In this document: one piece after another, positions 1 through 9,758 of the stretch
Layout of the letters: each line of letters opens with the position of its first letter
Position numbering within the stretch: the first letter of the stretch is position 1
Assembly (NCBI RefSeq): GCF_000429625.1
Contig: NZ_KE386927.1
Location: 237,160-301,159 of the forward strand
Length of the DNA: 64,000 nt
Direction of reading: 5' to 3'
Source of the DNA: Azospirillum halopraeferens DSM 3675
Lineage (GTDB): Bacteria > Pseudomonadota > Alphaproteobacteria > Azospirillales > Azospirillaceae
Program-made: the position numbers and the translations under genes
The notes under the pieces: model-generated
What the model was told of the DNA's origin: nothing
Seen by the model: the letters and a program-made list of their open reading frames with translations, nothing else
Databases searched by the model: none

Positions 1-462
1 ATCGGCACCCGCTTCGTCTGCGCCACGGAATCGATCGCGCACCCCAACTTCAAGAAGGCGTTCATCCGCGCCTCGGCCCGCGACGCCCAGGCGTCGGTGC
101 AGCTCGACCCCCGCCTGCCGGTGATCCCCGTGCGCGCGCTGGTCAACGAGGGCACCAAGCGCTTCATGGAGACCCAGCGCGCGCTGATCGCCCGCCTCGG
201 GGCCGGCGAGATCACGCGCGACGCCGCCCAGTTGGAGATCGAGCATTTCTGGGCCGGCGCGCTCCGCCGTGCGGTCATCGACGGCGACGTGGAGACCGGC
301 TCGCTGATGGCCGGCCAGAGCGTGGGCATGGTGACCCGCGAGCAGCCGACGGCGGAGATCATCGCCGAGCTTGCGGACCAGGCGGAGGCCGCCCTGCTCC
401 GCCGTTTCGCCTCGCTGCCGCTGCGCGCCCGCTCCCTGGAAACCGGCGCGGCTCAGGGATAA
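1..462 (+). CDS. Nitronate monooxygenase-family flavoprotein, C-terminal part
   Basis: The frame is open from the first base of the window, so this is the 3' end of a gene that starts upstream. The visible 153 residues include GTRFVCATESIAHPNFK and QLDPRLPVIPVRALVN, which resemble the C-terminal half of the FMN-dependent 2-nitropropane dioxygenase/nitronate monooxygenase family (FabK-like TIM barrel). Members oxidise nitronates or act as enoyl-ACP reductases; the substrate cannot be read from this fragment. It ends about 200 bp before ptsP with no clear terminator between them. The family assignment is fairly safe; the precise activity is unknown. Confidence 0.72.
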   Translation: MGTRFVCATESIAHPNFKKAFIRASARDAQASVQLDPRLPVIPVRALVNEGTKRFMETQRALIARLGAGEITRDAAQLEIEHFWAGALRRAVIDGDVETGSLMAGQSVGMVTREQPTAEIIAELADQAEAALLRRFASLPLRARSLETGAAQG

Positions 463-658
463 CGCAAACGCCACCCCCTGTTGAGCGCGGCTTCGGCATA
501 CCACATTGTCGGGCAGGCTGCCCATTCGCGCGGGACCGTCATGCTGTTCGAGAGTCCGATGCCGGTCATGGCGCATTCGAGAGTCGCGTACGCCCGATGT
601 CCTGAACCCTCCCTCTCCGCCCTTGCATTTCCGGCCCCCGCGTGGAATTGAGCGCGCC

Positions 659-2947
659 ATGGACAGCGTCAAGCAGCACACCGCCCCCTTCGATGGCCGC
701 GCCTCGCGGCGCCTGCTGGCGCGCCTGCGCGACATCATGGCGGGGTCCGGCACCGGCCAGGACCGGCTGGACAAGATCGTCACGCTGATCGGCGCGGAGA
801 TGGGGGCCGACGTCTGCTCCTGCTACGTCATGCGCGCCGGCGAGGTGCTGGAGCTGTTCGCCACCGAGGGGCTGAACAAGACGGCGGTGCATAAGACGCG
901 CCTGCGGGTCGGCGAGGGCATCGTCGGCGACGTCGCCGCCCAGGCGCGGCCGGTGGCGCTGGACGACGTCCACGCCTATCCCAACTTCGCCTACCGGCCG
1001 GAAACGGGGGAGGACCCGTACCAGTCCCTGATGGGCGTGCCCATCCTGCGCGGCGGCAAGGTGCGCGGCGTGCTGGTCATCCAGCATGCGGCCCGGCGCC
1101 ACTACGCCGAGGAGGAGGTGGAGACCCTGCAGACCATCGCCATGGTCGTCGCCGAGCTGGTGGCGGCGGGCGAGCTGATCAACCCGCAGGAGGTGTTCTC
1201 CACCGGCGACGCCGCGCTGATGCCGGCACGGCTGTCCGGCGTGTCGCTCAGCGGCGGCCTGGCCACCGGCCTGGCGGTGGTGCACCGCCCCCAGCTCACC
1301 ATCCGCCAGATGGTGGCGGAGGACGCCGACCGCGAGCAGCAGCGCCTGGCCGACGCGCTCGCGACCATGCACAGCGCCATCGACGATCTGCTGGCCTCGC
1401 CGTCCCTGGCGGCCCTGGGCGAGCCGCGCGACATCCTGGAAACCTACCGCATGTTCGCCGAGGATCGCGGCTGGCTGTCGCGCATCCGCGAGGCGATCCG
1501 CAAGGGACTGACGGCGGAGGCGGCGGTGCAGCAGGTGCAGAACGACACCCGCGCCCGCATGAGCCATCTCACCGATCCCTACATCCGCGAACGGCTGATG
1601 GACCTGGAGGACCTGACCAACCGGCTTCTCCAGCACCTGGCCGGCAAGCGGTCGGAGGGCGACGGCGGCACCCTGCCCGATGACACCGTTCTGGTGGCCC
1701 GCACCATGGGACCGGCGGAGCTGCTGGACTACGACCAGCGCCGGCTGCGCGCGCTGATACTGGAGGAAGGCTCCCCCTCCTCCCACGTCTGCATCGTCGC
1801 CCGCGCCCTGAACATCCCGGTGGTGCAGATCGCCGATGCCATGAACCGGATCGAGCCGCTGGATCCCCTGATCGTTGACGGCGACCACGGCACCGTCTTC
1901 GTCCGCCCGGCCGAAGACATCCAGATGGCGTTCGCGGAGAGCGTGGCGCTGCGCACCCGCAAGGAGCAGATGTACGCCGAGGTGCGCTCCCTGCCGTCGG
2001 TGACGGCCGACGGCGTGCCCATCTCGATCCGGCTCAACTGCGGCCTGCTGATGGACCTGCCGCACCTGAAGGCCAGCGGGGCGGAGGGGATCGGCCTCTA
2101 CCGCACCGAGATCCCCTTCATGGTGCGCTCCACCTATCCCGACGTGGCGGCGCAGACCGAGCTGTACGCCCGCATCCTCGACGAGGCGGAAGCCCGCCCC
2201 GTGGTGTTCCGCACCCTGGACGCCGGCGGCGACAAGATTCTGCCCTACATCGCCGCGGGCGAAGAGGAGAACCCGGCGCTGGGATGGCGGGCCATCCGCA
2301 TCGGGCTGGACCACCCCATGCTGCTGCGCCAGCAGATCCGCGCCCTGCTGCGCGCCGCCGGGGGGCGGCCGTCGCTGTCGGTGATGTTCCCCATGATCGC
2401 CGAGGTGGCGGAGTTCGAAGCCGCCCGCCGCCTGCTGCGGATGGAGTGCGCCCGCGCCGAGGCCGACGGCTACGCCCTGCCCGGCGACCTGCGGGTCGGC
2501 GCCATGATCGAGGTGCCGTCGCTGCTGTTCCAGCTTCCCGCCCTGCTGCCGCGGGTCGATTTCCTGTCGGTCGGCTCCAACGACCTGATGCAGTACGTGT
2601 TCGCCTGCGATCGCGGCAACCCGCGCACCGCCACCCGCTACGACCCGCTGTCGCCGCCCATGCTGTCGCTGCTGAAGCGGCTGGTCGAAGCCTGCGACGG
2701 GGCCGGCGTGCCGCTGTCGATCTGCGGCGAGATGGCGGGCCGGCCGCTGGACGCCATGGCGCTGATCGGGCTGGGTTTCCGCACCCTGTCGATGGCGCCG
2801 CCGGCGGTCGGGCCGGTGAAGATGATGCTGCGGTCCCTCGACGTGGCCGCCCTGCGCCAATACATGAACGGACTCTACGACCGGTCGGAGCACAGCGCGC
2901 GCACCAAATTGCACGCTTTCGCCAGGGACCACGGCGTCTTGATTTGA
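659..2947 (+). CDS. ptsP: PTS-Ntr enzyme I (GAF-containing PEP-protein phosphotransferase)
   Basis: First enzyme of the nitrogen phosphotransferase relay: it autophosphorylates with PEP and passes phosphate to an HPr/NPr protein. The ATG at 659 gives 762 residues, the usual PtsP length; the longer open frame from 506 is not needed. Order: GAF sensor domain (about 20-170), HPr-binding helices, phosphohistidine domain with SSHVCIVAR (His376), then the PEP-binding barrel with GLYRTEIPF, SVGSNDLMQY and the acid-base Cys689 in SICGEMAGRP. The active His is kept although the usual GG before it is replaced by EEGSPS. In relatives the GAF domain senses glutamine/2-oxoglutarate. A second, GAF-less EI lies at 47508-49274. 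It is followed by the RodZ-like gene on the same strand. Confidence 0.93.
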   Translation: MDSVKQHTAPFDGRASRRLLARLRDIMAGSGTGQDRLDKIVTLIGAEMGADVCSCYVMRAGEVLELFATEGLNKTAVHKTRLRVGEGIVGDVAAQARPVALDDVHAYPNFAYRPETGEDPYQSLMGVPILRGGKVRGVLVIQHAARRHYAEEEVETLQTIAMVVAELVAAGELINPQEVFSTGDAALMPARLSGVSLSGGLATGLAVVHRPQLTIRQMVAEDADREQQRLADALATMHSAIDDLLASPSLAALGEPRDILETYRMFAEDRGWLSRIREAIRKGLTAEAAVQQVQNDTRARMSHLTDPYIRERLMDLEDLTNRLLQHLAGKRSEGDGGTLPDDTVLVARTMGPAELLDYDQRRLRALILEEGSPSSHVCIVARALNIPVVQIADAMNRIEPLDPLIVDGDHGTVFVRPAEDIQMAFAESVALRTRKEQMYAEVRSLPSVTADGVPISIRLNCGLLMDLPHLKASGAEGIGLYRTEIPFMVRSTYPDVAAQTELYARILDEAEARPVVFRTLDAGGDKILPYIAAGEEENPALGWRAIRIGLDHPMLLRQQIRALLRAAGGRPSLSVMFPMIAEVAEFEAARRLLRMECARAEADGYALPGDLRVGAMIEVPSLLFQLPALLPRVDFLSVGSNDLMQYVFACDRGNPRTATRYDPLSPPMLSLLKRLVEACDGAGVPLSICGEMAGRPLDAMALIGLGFRTLSMAPPAVGPVKMMLRSLDVAALRQYMNGLYDRSEHSARTKLHAFARDHGVLI

Positions 2948-3095
2948 GCGGTTGCCCGGTCAGGCGCGGCTTTGTTACAAGGGCCGTGCCGAAGGACGTG
3001 TAAAACGTCCGCACGAGGGGGCAGGTACGGGGTCCGTCCGAACGGAATCCGGCCGTACGCCTCCGGATGCCCGGAGCGACGACACGGCTGATCCC

Positions 3096-4436
3096 ATGGG
3101 CGAACGCAAGCGCAAGGTGAACGACGGCATGGATGCCTCCCCCCATTCCGCCGGCTGGGGCCCCGATGCCGCCCGGCCGCAGGCCGGCGTCGGCACCACG
3201 CTGCGCGAGGCACGCCAGCGCCGGGGCGTGGAACTGCGCGACGTGGCGGAGACGCTGCGCATCCGCCACGTCTACCTGCTGGCGATCGAGGAGGGCCGCT
3301 ACGGCGACCTGCCCGGAACCGCCTACGCCGCGGGGTTCCTGCGCTCGTACGCCGAATACCTCGGGATCGACGCCGACTCCATCGTCCGCCGCTTCAAGGA
3401 GGAGATGGCCGGGCGCGCCCGCAAGCAGGAACTCTACTTCCCCACCCCGGTGCCGGAGGAGCGGGTGCCCGGCGGCGCCGTGCTGCTGGGCGCGCTGGTC
3501 CTGGCAGGCGTGGTCTACGGCGGCTGGTACTACCTGTCGGCCACCGACCGCTCGATGGTCGACCTGGTGCCGGCACTGCCCGACCGTCTGGTGTCGCTGC
3601 TCGACGGGCTGCCCTTCACCTCGACCGCGACGCCGCCGGTCGGCGCCGGGCCGGAGGTGGCCGCCGATCCCGCGCCGGACAACGACGCGGCTGCCGTCCC
3701 CGCCGCCCCGGCGGACGACCGCCCGCCCGCCGTCCAGCCGCCGACCGTCACCCGGACCGAACCGATCCCCGAGGCCGCTCCGCGCCCGGCCGCCCCGGCC
3801 AGGGAGGTTGCCGCCGCCCCCGCCACACCCCCGGCGCCGGCCGCCGGCCCGGCGGCGCCTGCCCCCGGCGGCGGCTCGACCACCCCGTCCCCGGCCACGC
3901 CGCCGGCAACACCGGCCCCCGCCGCACCGCCGGCCCCCGCCGTGAGGGCGGCGCCGGAGCCGGAGTCGCGGGTCGCCGCACTGCCGAACGCCACGTTGCC
4001 GAACGCCGCCTTGCCGACCGTCCCGCCACCGGAGGCGGAGGAGGAGGATTCCGACGGCACCCTGCAGGGACCGACGCCGCTGCGGCCCGCCGCACCGGTT
4101 CCTCCCGCCGTTCCCGCGGCACCCCCGGCGCCCGCCGCCGCCGAGGGCGAGGCGGCGGGCCGTGTCTACGGCAGCCAGAACCAGGCATCGCGCATCCAGC
4201 TCCGCGCTACGGCCGACAGCTGGGTGCAGGTGCGCGACGGTAGCGGTGAGCTGCTGTTCACCCGCGTGCTGCGCCCCGGCGAGGTGTACCGGGTGCCGGA
4301 CCGGCCGGGGCTGCGCCTGCGCACCGGCAACGCCGGCGGGCTGGTGCTGGTGGTCGACGGTGTGGCCGGCCAGCCGCTCGGCGGCAACGGCCAGGTCCTG
4401 CGCGACGTGGCGCTGGACGCGCCGGCCGCGCGCTGA
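3096..4436 (+). CDS. RodZ-like HTH membrane protein with DUF4115 C-terminus
   Basis: Predicted inner-membrane protein linking cytoskeleton/cell shape to the envelope. From the ATG at 3096 it has 446 residues: an N-terminal Xre-type HTH (about 30-100, TLREARQRRGVELRDVAETL then GTAYAAGFLRSYAEYLGID), one membrane helix (about 127-146), a long Pro/Ala-rich low-complexity linker (about 180-350), and a C-terminal beta domain with ADSWVQVRDGSGELLFTRVL, the DUF4115 signature. This is the RodZ architecture, where the HTH binds MreB and the C-terminus is periplasmic. The very long proline-rich linker makes antisense frames open but they are not credible genes. An alternative in-frame start is the ATG at 3129. 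It sits between ptsP and ispG, a common alphaproteobacterial order. Confidence 0.8.
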   Translation: MGERKRKVNDGMDASPHSAGWGPDAARPQAGVGTTLREARQRRGVELRDVAETLRIRHVYLLAIEEGRYGDLPGTAYAAGFLRSYAEYLGIDADSIVRRFKEEMAGRARKQELYFPTPVPEERVPGGAVLLGALVLAGVVYGGWYYLSATDRSMVDLVPALPDRLVSLLDGLPFTSTATPPVGAGPEVAADPAPDNDAAAVPAAPADDRPPAVQPPTVTRTEPIPEAAPRPAAPAREVAAAPATPPAPAAGPAAPAPGGGSTTPSPATPPATPAPAAPPAPAVRAAPEPESRVAALPNATLPNAALPTVPPPEAEEEDSDGTLQGPTPLRPAAPVPPAVPAAPPAPAAAEGEAAGRVYGSQNQASRIQLRATADSWVQVRDGSGELLFTRVLRPGEVYRVPDRPGLRLRTGNAGGLVLVVDGVAGQPLGGNGQVLRDVALDAPAAR

Positions 4437-4442
4437 CCCCGG

Positions 4443-4468
4443 CGCCTCCCTTGAATCGGTGGGAGGCG
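4443..4468 (+). terminator. Short hairpin between the rodZ-like gene and ispG
   Basis: CGCCTCCC at 4443-4450 pairs with GGGAGGCG at 4461-4468 around a 10-base loop, just after the rodZ-like stop. There is no clear T-run, so termination is only a guess; an AT-richer patch near 4498-4504 (GCTATAAG) could be the ispG promoter region. Confidence 0.35.
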
Positions 4469-4554
4469 TGCGCACTTCAGGCGGAGCGGCGGGTGCGCTA
4501 TAAGGGGCGCTGCCGCCCCGTTCCCCGTCATCCAGAGATCCAGGGCCCGTCGCG

Positions 4555-5682
4555 ATGAGCAGTGTGCGCGCCTACCGCCAGATCCAACGCCGTCCGTCCC
4601 GCCAGATCCGCGTGGGCTCCGTGCTCGTGGGGGGTGACGCGCCGATCTCGGTGCAGTCGATGACCAACACGCCGACCACCGACGTCAGGGCGACGGTGGA
4701 GCAGATCCGCAGCATGGAGCGGGTCGGCGTCGACATCGTGCGCGTCTCCTGCCCCGACCGCGAGTCGGCGCTGGCGCTGAAGGAGATCGTGCGCCAGGTG
4801 CAGGTGCCGGTGGTCGCCGACATCCATTTCCATTACAAGCGCGCCATCGAGGCGGCGGAGAGCGGTGCGGCCTGCCTGCGCATCAACCCCGGCAACATCG
4901 GCTCGGCCGACCGGGTGCGCGAGGTGGTGAAGGCGGCCAAGGACCACGGCTGCTCCATGCGCATCGGCGTCAACGCCGGATCGCTGGAGCAGGACCTGCT
5001 GGAGAAGTACGGCGAGCCCTGCCCGGAAGCCATGGTCGAGAGCGCGCTCAACCACGCGAAGATCCTGGAGGACCACGACTTCCGGGAGTTCAAGATCTCG
5101 GTCAAGGCGTCCGACGTGTTCCTGGCGGTGGCCGCCTACCAGGGTTTGGCGGAGGCGTGCGACTACCCGCTGCACATCGGCATCACCGAGGCGGGCGGCC
5201 TGCGCGCCGGCACGGTGAAGTCCTCCATCGGCCTGGGCATGCTGCTGTGGGCCGGCATCGGCGACACCCTGCGCGTCTCCCTGTCGGCCGAGCCGGCGGA
5301 GGAGGTGCTGGTCGGCTACGAGATGCTGAAGTCGCTGGGCCTGCGCCGGCGCGGCGTCACCGTGATCTCGTGCCCGAGCTGCGCGCGCCAGAATTTCGAC
5401 GTCATCCGGACGGTGGAGGTGCTGGAGCAGCGGCTGGCCCACATCACCACGCCGATGACCGTGTCGGTGATCGGCTGCGTCGTCAACGGCCCCGGCGAGG
5501 CGCGCGAGACCGACATCGGCCTGACCGGCGGCGGCAACAACACCCACCAGATCTACGTCGCCGGCCAGCCGGACCACCGCCTGAAGGACCGCAACATCGT
5601 CGACCACCTGGTCGCCATGGTCGAGGCGAAGGCGGCCGCCATCGAAGCCGCCAAAACCGCCGCGCCGGAAGCGGCGGAGTAA
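4555..5682 (+). CDS. ispG: 4-hydroxy-3-methylbut-2-enyl diphosphate synthase (flavodoxin/ferredoxin)
   Basis: Penultimate enzyme of the MEP isoprenoid pathway, converting MEcPP to HMBPP with a [4Fe-4S] cluster. The 375 residues match the bacterial two-domain form. N-terminal TIM barrel: [19 protein letters not shown] near the start and [12 protein letters not shown]-terminal cluster domain: Cys273 and Cys276 in CPSCARQ, Cys308 in GCVVNGPGE and Glu315, the same spacing as E. coli C270/C273/C305/E312. The C-terminal tail is Ala-rich and variable. It is followed after 57 bp by hemA on the same strand, so the two are probably co-transcribed. Confidence 0.97.
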   Translation: MSSVRAYRQIQRRPSRQIRVGSVLVGGDAPISVQSMTNTPTTDVRATVEQIRSMERVGVDIVRVSCPDRESALALKEIVRQVQVPVVADIHFHYKRAIEAAESGAACLRINPGNIGSADRVREVVKAAKDHGCSMRIGVNAGSLEQDLLEKYGEPCPEAMVESALNHAKILEDHDFREFKISVKASDVFLAVAAYQGLAEACDYPLHIGITEAGGLRAGTVKSSIGLGMLLWAGIGDTLRVSLSAEPAEEVLVGYEMLKSLGLRRRGVTVISCPSCARQNFDVIRTVEVLEQRLAHITTPMTVSVIGCVVNGPGEARETDIGLTGGGNNTHQIYVAGQPDHRLKDRNIVDHLVAMVEAKAAAIEAAKTAAPEAAE

Positions 5683-5739
5683 CGGCCCGCCGCTCCGCCG
5701 CGGCGTCGGGGGACCGGGCCAACATCGGAAACGCCATCG

Positions 5740-7050
5740 GTGATCGCCTCCTACCTCGTCATCGGCGCCAGCCACCGGACCTGTTCGGGTTCCCTGCGCG
5801 ACCGGCTCGCCACCGACGAGGCGGAGGTGCCGGGCATTCTGGACCGCCTCAAGACGATCGGCTTCGAACAGGGCCTGTGGCTCAGCACCTGCGACCGGGT
5901 GGAGGTGCAGGGGGTGCACCCGCGGCCGCTGGAAGCGGCGCTGGCGATCGCCGACCTGCTGACCGCGCGCCTGGGCGTGGACGCGGCCGACGCCGGGTCG
6001 CTGGCCGGCCAGCTCTTCACTCTGACCGGCGAGGCGGCGGTGCGCCACGTGTTCGAGGTGGCGGCGTCCCTGGACAGCCAGATCGTCGGCGAGCCGCACA
6101 TCCTGGGCCAGCTCAAGGGCGCCCACCGCCTGGCGGTGGCGGCGGGGACCACGGGGCCGGAGCTGGAGGCGCTGCTGCAATCGGCCTATGCCGCCGCCAA
6201 GCGGGTGCGCAGCGAGACCACCATCGCCGAGGGCGCCACCTCCATCGTCGCGGCGGCGGTGCAGGTGGCGCGCGATCTGCACGGCAACCTCAAGCGCTGC
6301 TCCGCGCTGCTGCTGGGGCTGGGCGACATGGGCACGCTGGTGCTGGACGGGCTGAAGGAGGCGGGGCTGGCGCGGCTGACCGTGGCCGCCCCCGTCGACC
6401 GGCGGGCCGAGGCGGCGGCGCGGCGCCTGGGCGGCCACTTCACCCCCTGGGCCGACAGCGCCGCGGCCCTGGAGTCGGCCGATATCGTGGTGACCGCGGC
6501 GGGTCAGGGGCGCTATATCCTGTCGGCGGCGGCGGTGGAGGCGGCGCTGAAGCGCCGGCGCTACCGGCCGGTGTTCGTGGTCGATGCCGCCATTCCCGCC
6601 GACGTGGAGCCCGCGGTGGGCGGGCTGGACGACGCCTACGTCTATGACCTGGCCGACCTGGAGCGGGTGGCCCTGGAGGGGCGGGTCGGCCGGCAGGGGG
6701 CGTTGCAGGCGGCGCGCGCGATCGTCGACGGGGCGGTGAGCGCCTTCGTCCGCGACCGCGCGGAGCGGGCGGCGGTGCCGGCGGTGGCGGCCCTGCGCGC
6801 CCATTTCGAGACGGAGCGGCGGCGCCTGCTGGCCGAGCACGGCGATCTGGACGCGGCGGCGGCCACCCGGCTGCTGGTCAACCGGCTGCTGCACCGCCCG
6901 TCGGAGATGCTGCGGGCGCTGGCGGCGACCGACGGCGAGGCGCTGCCCGAGCGGGTGGCGGCGGAGCGGCTGCTGTTCCGGCTGTTCCGATTGGACGAGG
7001 GGGCGGAGGGCGACGGCCCCGACGCCAAAGCTGAGGAAGAGCGCACGTGA
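5740..7050 (+). CDS. hemA: Glutamyl-tRNA reductase
   Basis: Reduces glutamyl-tRNA(Glu) to glutamate-1-semialdehyde, the committed step of C5-pathway tetrapyrrole synthesis. Its presence is notable because most alphaproteobacteria use ALA synthase (also named hemA), while Rhodospirillales-type genomes often carry the C5 route. 436 residues from a GTG start. The catalytic Cys51 is in LSTCDRVEV (usually STCNR; here Asp replaces Asn). [15 protein letters not shown] and the NADPH-binding [16 protein letters not shown] follow, then a C-terminal dimerisation region. The stop overlaps the prfA start (GTGA), suggesting translational coupling. Confidence 0.94.
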   Translation: MIASYLVIGASHRTCSGSLRDRLATDEAEVPGILDRLKTIGFEQGLWLSTCDRVEVQGVHPRPLEAALAIADLLTARLGVDAADAGSLAGQLFTLTGEAAVRHVFEVAASLDSQIVGEPHILGQLKGAHRLAVAAGTTGPELEALLQSAYAAAKRVRSETTIAEGATSIVAAAVQVARDLHGNLKRCSALLLGLGDMGTLVLDGLKEAGLARLTVAAPVDRRAEAAARRLGGHFTPWADSAAALESADIVVTAAGQGRYILSAAAVEAALKRRRYRPVFVVDAAIPADVEPAVGGLDDAYVYDLADLERVALEGRVGRQGALQAARAIVDGAVSAFVRDRAERAAVPAVAALRAHFETERRRLLAEHGDLDAAAATRLLVNRLLHRPSEMLRALAATDGEALPERVAAERLLFRLFRLDEGAEGDGPDAKAEEERT

Positions 7051-8123
7051 GCCTGGAAGAGACGTTCGACAGGGTTCTGGCCCGCCACGACGAACTGCGC
7101 GACGCGCTGTCCGCCGGCACCGCCGATTCCGGCGAGTTCGCCCGCCTGTCCAGGGAATACGCCGAACTGACCCCGGTCGCCGAGGCCATCGGCGCCCTGA
7201 AGAAGGCGCGGGCCGAGACCGCCGACCTCGCCGCCATGGCCGCCGATCCCGCCGCCGACGCGGAGATGCGGGCGCTGGCGGCCGAAGAGCTGCGGGAGCT
7301 GGAGGGCCGCCTGCCCGCCCTGGAGCGCACGGTGCAGGTGGCTCTGCTGCCGCGCGACGAGGCGGATGAGAAGAACGCCATCCTGGAGGTGCGGGCCGGC
7401 ACCGGTGGCGAGGAGGCGGCCCTGTTCGCCGCCGAGCTGTTCGAGATGTACCGCCGCTACGCCGGTTTGCACGGATGGCGCTTCGAGACCATGGAGGTGT
7501 CGGAAACCGGGCTCGGCGGCTACAAGGAGGCCATCGCCAACATCACCGGGCGCAACGTCTTCGCCCGCCTGAAGTTCGAGTCGGGCGTGCACCGGGTGCA
7601 GCGGGTTCCCGCCACCGAGGCGCAGGGGCGCATCCATACCTCCGCCGCTACCGTCGCCGTGCTGCCGGAGGCGGAGGAGGTGGACGTCCACATCGACGAC
7701 AAGGACCTGCGCATCGACGTCTTCCGCTCCTCCGGCCCCGGCGGCCAGTCGGTCAACACCACCGACAGCGCGGTGCGCATCACCCATCTGCCGACCGGCA
7801 TCGTGGTGAGCCAGCAGGACGAGAAGAGCCAGCACAAGAACAAGGCCAAGGCCATGAAGGTGCTGCGCGCCCGCCTCTACGAGATGGAGCGCGCCGCCAG
7901 GGATGCCGCCCGCGCCGCCGACCGCAAGAGCCAGGTGGGCTCCGGCGACCGGTCGGAGCGCATCCGCACCTACAACTTCCCCCAGGGCCGCGTCACCGAC
8001 CACCGCATCAACCTGACGCTCTACAAGATCGATAAGGTGATGCTGGGCGAAGCCCTGGACGAGGTCGTCGACGCCCTGGTCGCCGAGGACGAGGCGCTGC
8101 GGCTCAGCGAATTGCGGTCGTGA
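7047..8123 (+). CDS. prfA: Peptide chain release factor 1
   Basis: Recognises UAA/UAG stop codons and triggers peptide release. 358 residues, normal RF1 length. The stop-codon recognition tripeptide region is [13 protein letters not shown] (PAT motif), and the peptidyl-transferase motif GGQ is at residues 232-234 in [17 protein letters not shown]. The GTG start overlaps the hemA stop by GTGA. prmC, which methylates the GGQ glutamine, begins 73 bp downstream, so substrate and modifying enzyme are neighbours. Confidence 0.97.
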   Translation: MSLEETFDRVLARHDELRDALSAGTADSGEFARLSREYAELTPVAEAIGALKKARAETADLAAMAADPAADAEMRALAAEELRELEGRLPALERTVQVALLPRDEADEKNAILEVRAGTGGEEAALFAAELFEMYRRYAGLHGWRFETMEVSETGLGGYKEAIANITGRNVFARLKFESGVHRVQRVPATEAQGRIHTSAATVAVLPEAEEVDVHIDDKDLRIDVFRSSGPGGQSVNTTDSAVRITHLPTGIVVSQQDEKSQHKNKAKAMKVLRARLYEMERAARDAARAADRKSQVGSGDRSERIRTYNFPQGRVTDHRINLTLYKIDKVMLGEALDEVVDALVAEDEALRLSELRS

Positions 8124-8196
8124 ACGGCAGCCCTCCCCCGGCCCCGCCGGAGTCCGAGGAGGACCCGATCGGCGCAGGCGCCGGAAAGGACCGATC

Positions 8197-9051
8197 ATGA
8201 CGACCACGCTGCACACCCTGCGCCGCACCGCCGAGGCGCGGCTGCGGGCCGCCGGGGTGGAGACACCGGAGATGGACGCGCGGCTGCTGGCGGAACACGC
8301 GCTGGGGCTGACGCGCGACCAGCTCTTCGCCCGCGCCGACGATCCGGTGCCCGAGGCCGCCGCCACCCGCTTCGCGGCGCTGGTGGAGCGCCGCGCCGGC
8401 CGCGAGCCGGTGTCGCGCATCATCGGCAGCCGCGGCTTCTGGACGCTCGATCTGGCGCTCACCCCCGCCACCCTCGACCCGCGCCCGGACACCGAGACGG
8501 TGGTGGAAGCGGCCCTGGACGCCGTCACCGACCGGTCGGCGCCGTTGCGCCTTCTCGACCTGGGCACCGGCACGGGCTGCATCCTGCTGGCGCTGCTGGC
8601 GGAGCTGCCGGCCGCCACGGGGCTGGGCATCGACATCAGCGCCGATGCGGTGGCCGCCGCCGCCGCCAATGCCGCCGCCAACGGGCTGGCGGACCGGGCG
8701 TCCTTCCGGACCGGCGACTGGGACACCGGGACGGCGGAGCGCTTCGACCTCGTCGTCTCCAACCCGCCCTACATCCCCGGCGGCGACATCGCCGGGCTGG
8801 AGCCGGAGGTGCGCCGCCATGACCCCTTGCGGGCGCTGGACGGCGGGCCGGACGGGCTGGACGCCTACCGGGCCATCGTCCCCCGGCTTCCCCGGCTGCT
8901 GGTTCCCGGCGGCACGGCGGCTCTGGAGGTGGGGGCGGGCCAGGCCGCGGACGTGGCGGCACTGCTGACCGGCAATGGTCTGTCCGTAACCGGGATCTTT
9001 CGTGACCTCGGCGGGATCGAACGGTGCGTCCGGGGGCGAAACGACCGGTAA
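8197..9051 (+). CDS. prmC: Release factor glutamine N5-methyltransferase
   Basis: SAM-dependent enzyme that methylates the GGQ glutamine of RF1/RF2. 284 residues with the N-terminal helical release-factor-binding domain and a Rossmann methyltransferase: motif I LLDLGTGTGCILLAL (about 125-140) and the hallmark NPPY at 189-192. The ATG at 8197 is preceded by GGAAAGGA, a good ribosome-binding site. It lies directly behind prfA, the standard arrangement. Confidence 0.95.
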   Translation: MTTTLHTLRRTAEARLRAAGVETPEMDARLLAEHALGLTRDQLFARADDPVPEAAATRFAALVERRAGREPVSRIIGSRGFWTLDLALTPATLDPRPDTETVVEAALDAVTDRSAPLRLLDLGTGTGCILLALLAELPAATGLGIDISADAVAAAAANAAANGLADRASFRTGDWDTGTAERFDLVVSNPPYIPGGDIAGLEPEVRRHDPLRALDGGPDGLDAYRAIVPRLPRLLVPGGTAALEVGAGQAADVAALLTGNGLSVTGIFRDLGGIERCVRGRNDR

Positions 9052-9312
9052 TTCGGGGGGAGTCCGTAAGAAAACAGTTGGATTGGCGGCGTTGAGCCGG
9101 TAGGGTGCAACGCATCGACGATACTCTGGGAGCCGAAACCGTTAGGCACCCGGCGCGCGCTTGAGCCCGGCTTGCCCGCATGCGGCCCCGACGTCGATTT
9201 ATGACTCCCCGCGAACCGATCCGTGGCGTCCCCACGGCGGGCCCGGTGGCCGAGAGAGCCGCCGGGGCGTTGTGGGGATTGCGATTCTCGAAGATGGGGC
9301 CTCAAGAGCCGA

Positions 9313-9753
9313 ATGAGACAAGGACCGAACAACAGGCGTTCGCGCGGCCGTGGCGGCAGTGGTGGCGGCGGCGGCGGTGGCGGAGGCGGTGGCGGCGGTG
9401 CCCGCCGGCAGAACGTTCCGTTGCGCCACCAGACCTTCGACAGCAACGGCCCGGATGTGCGAATCCGCGGCAATGCGTGGCAGGTCCACGAGAAGTATCA
9501 GGCGCTGGCCCGCGACGCGGCTTCGTCCGGCGACCGCATCATGGCGGAAAACTACCTTCAGCATGCGGAACATTACTTCCGCATCATCAACCAGATCCAG
9601 GAAGCCGAGAATCGGCAGCGCGACAACCGCGCCGGCGGCAACAACAACGGCAACGGCCATGACCGGCCGGGCGCCGACGCGCGGGGCGACGACGACCAGG
9701 ACGGCGACGAGACGTCCGAGTCCGCCGACGAGCGCGCCCAGGTCAACGCGTAA
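9313..9753 (+). CDS. DUF4167 protein with poly-glycine tract
   Basis: Small basic protein of the alphaproteobacterial DUF4167 family, often annotated as possibly RNA-binding; function is not established. From the ATG at 9313 it has 146 residues: MRQGPNNRRSRGRG, a run of glycines (about 15-31), then the conserved core with RHQTFDSNGPDVRIRGNAWQ and ASSGDRIMAENYLQHAEHYF, and an Asp/Glu-rich tail. An in-frame start at 9223 exists but adds sequence unlike the family. The gene is convergent with the MOSC gene 5 bp away. The glycine tract is encoded by near-pure GGC/GGT repeats and may vary in length. Confidence 0.85.
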   Translation: MRQGPNNRRSRGRGGSGGGGGGGGGGGGGARRQNVPLRHQTFDSNGPDVRIRGNAWQVHEKYQALARDAASSGDRIMAENYLQHAEHYFRIINQIQEAENRQRDNRAGGNNNGNGHDRPGADARGDDDQDGDETSESADERAQVNA

Positions 9754-9758
9754 GCGCG

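Noticed and set aside
566-2932. Very long antisense open frames opposite ptsP, and likewise opposite hemA/ispG (4528-6894) and addA (26936-30505)
   Set aside because: In GC-rich DNA the reverse of a real gene often stays open. These translations are His/Gln/Arg-rich, have no domain motifs, and lie opposite genes with intact catalytic motifs.
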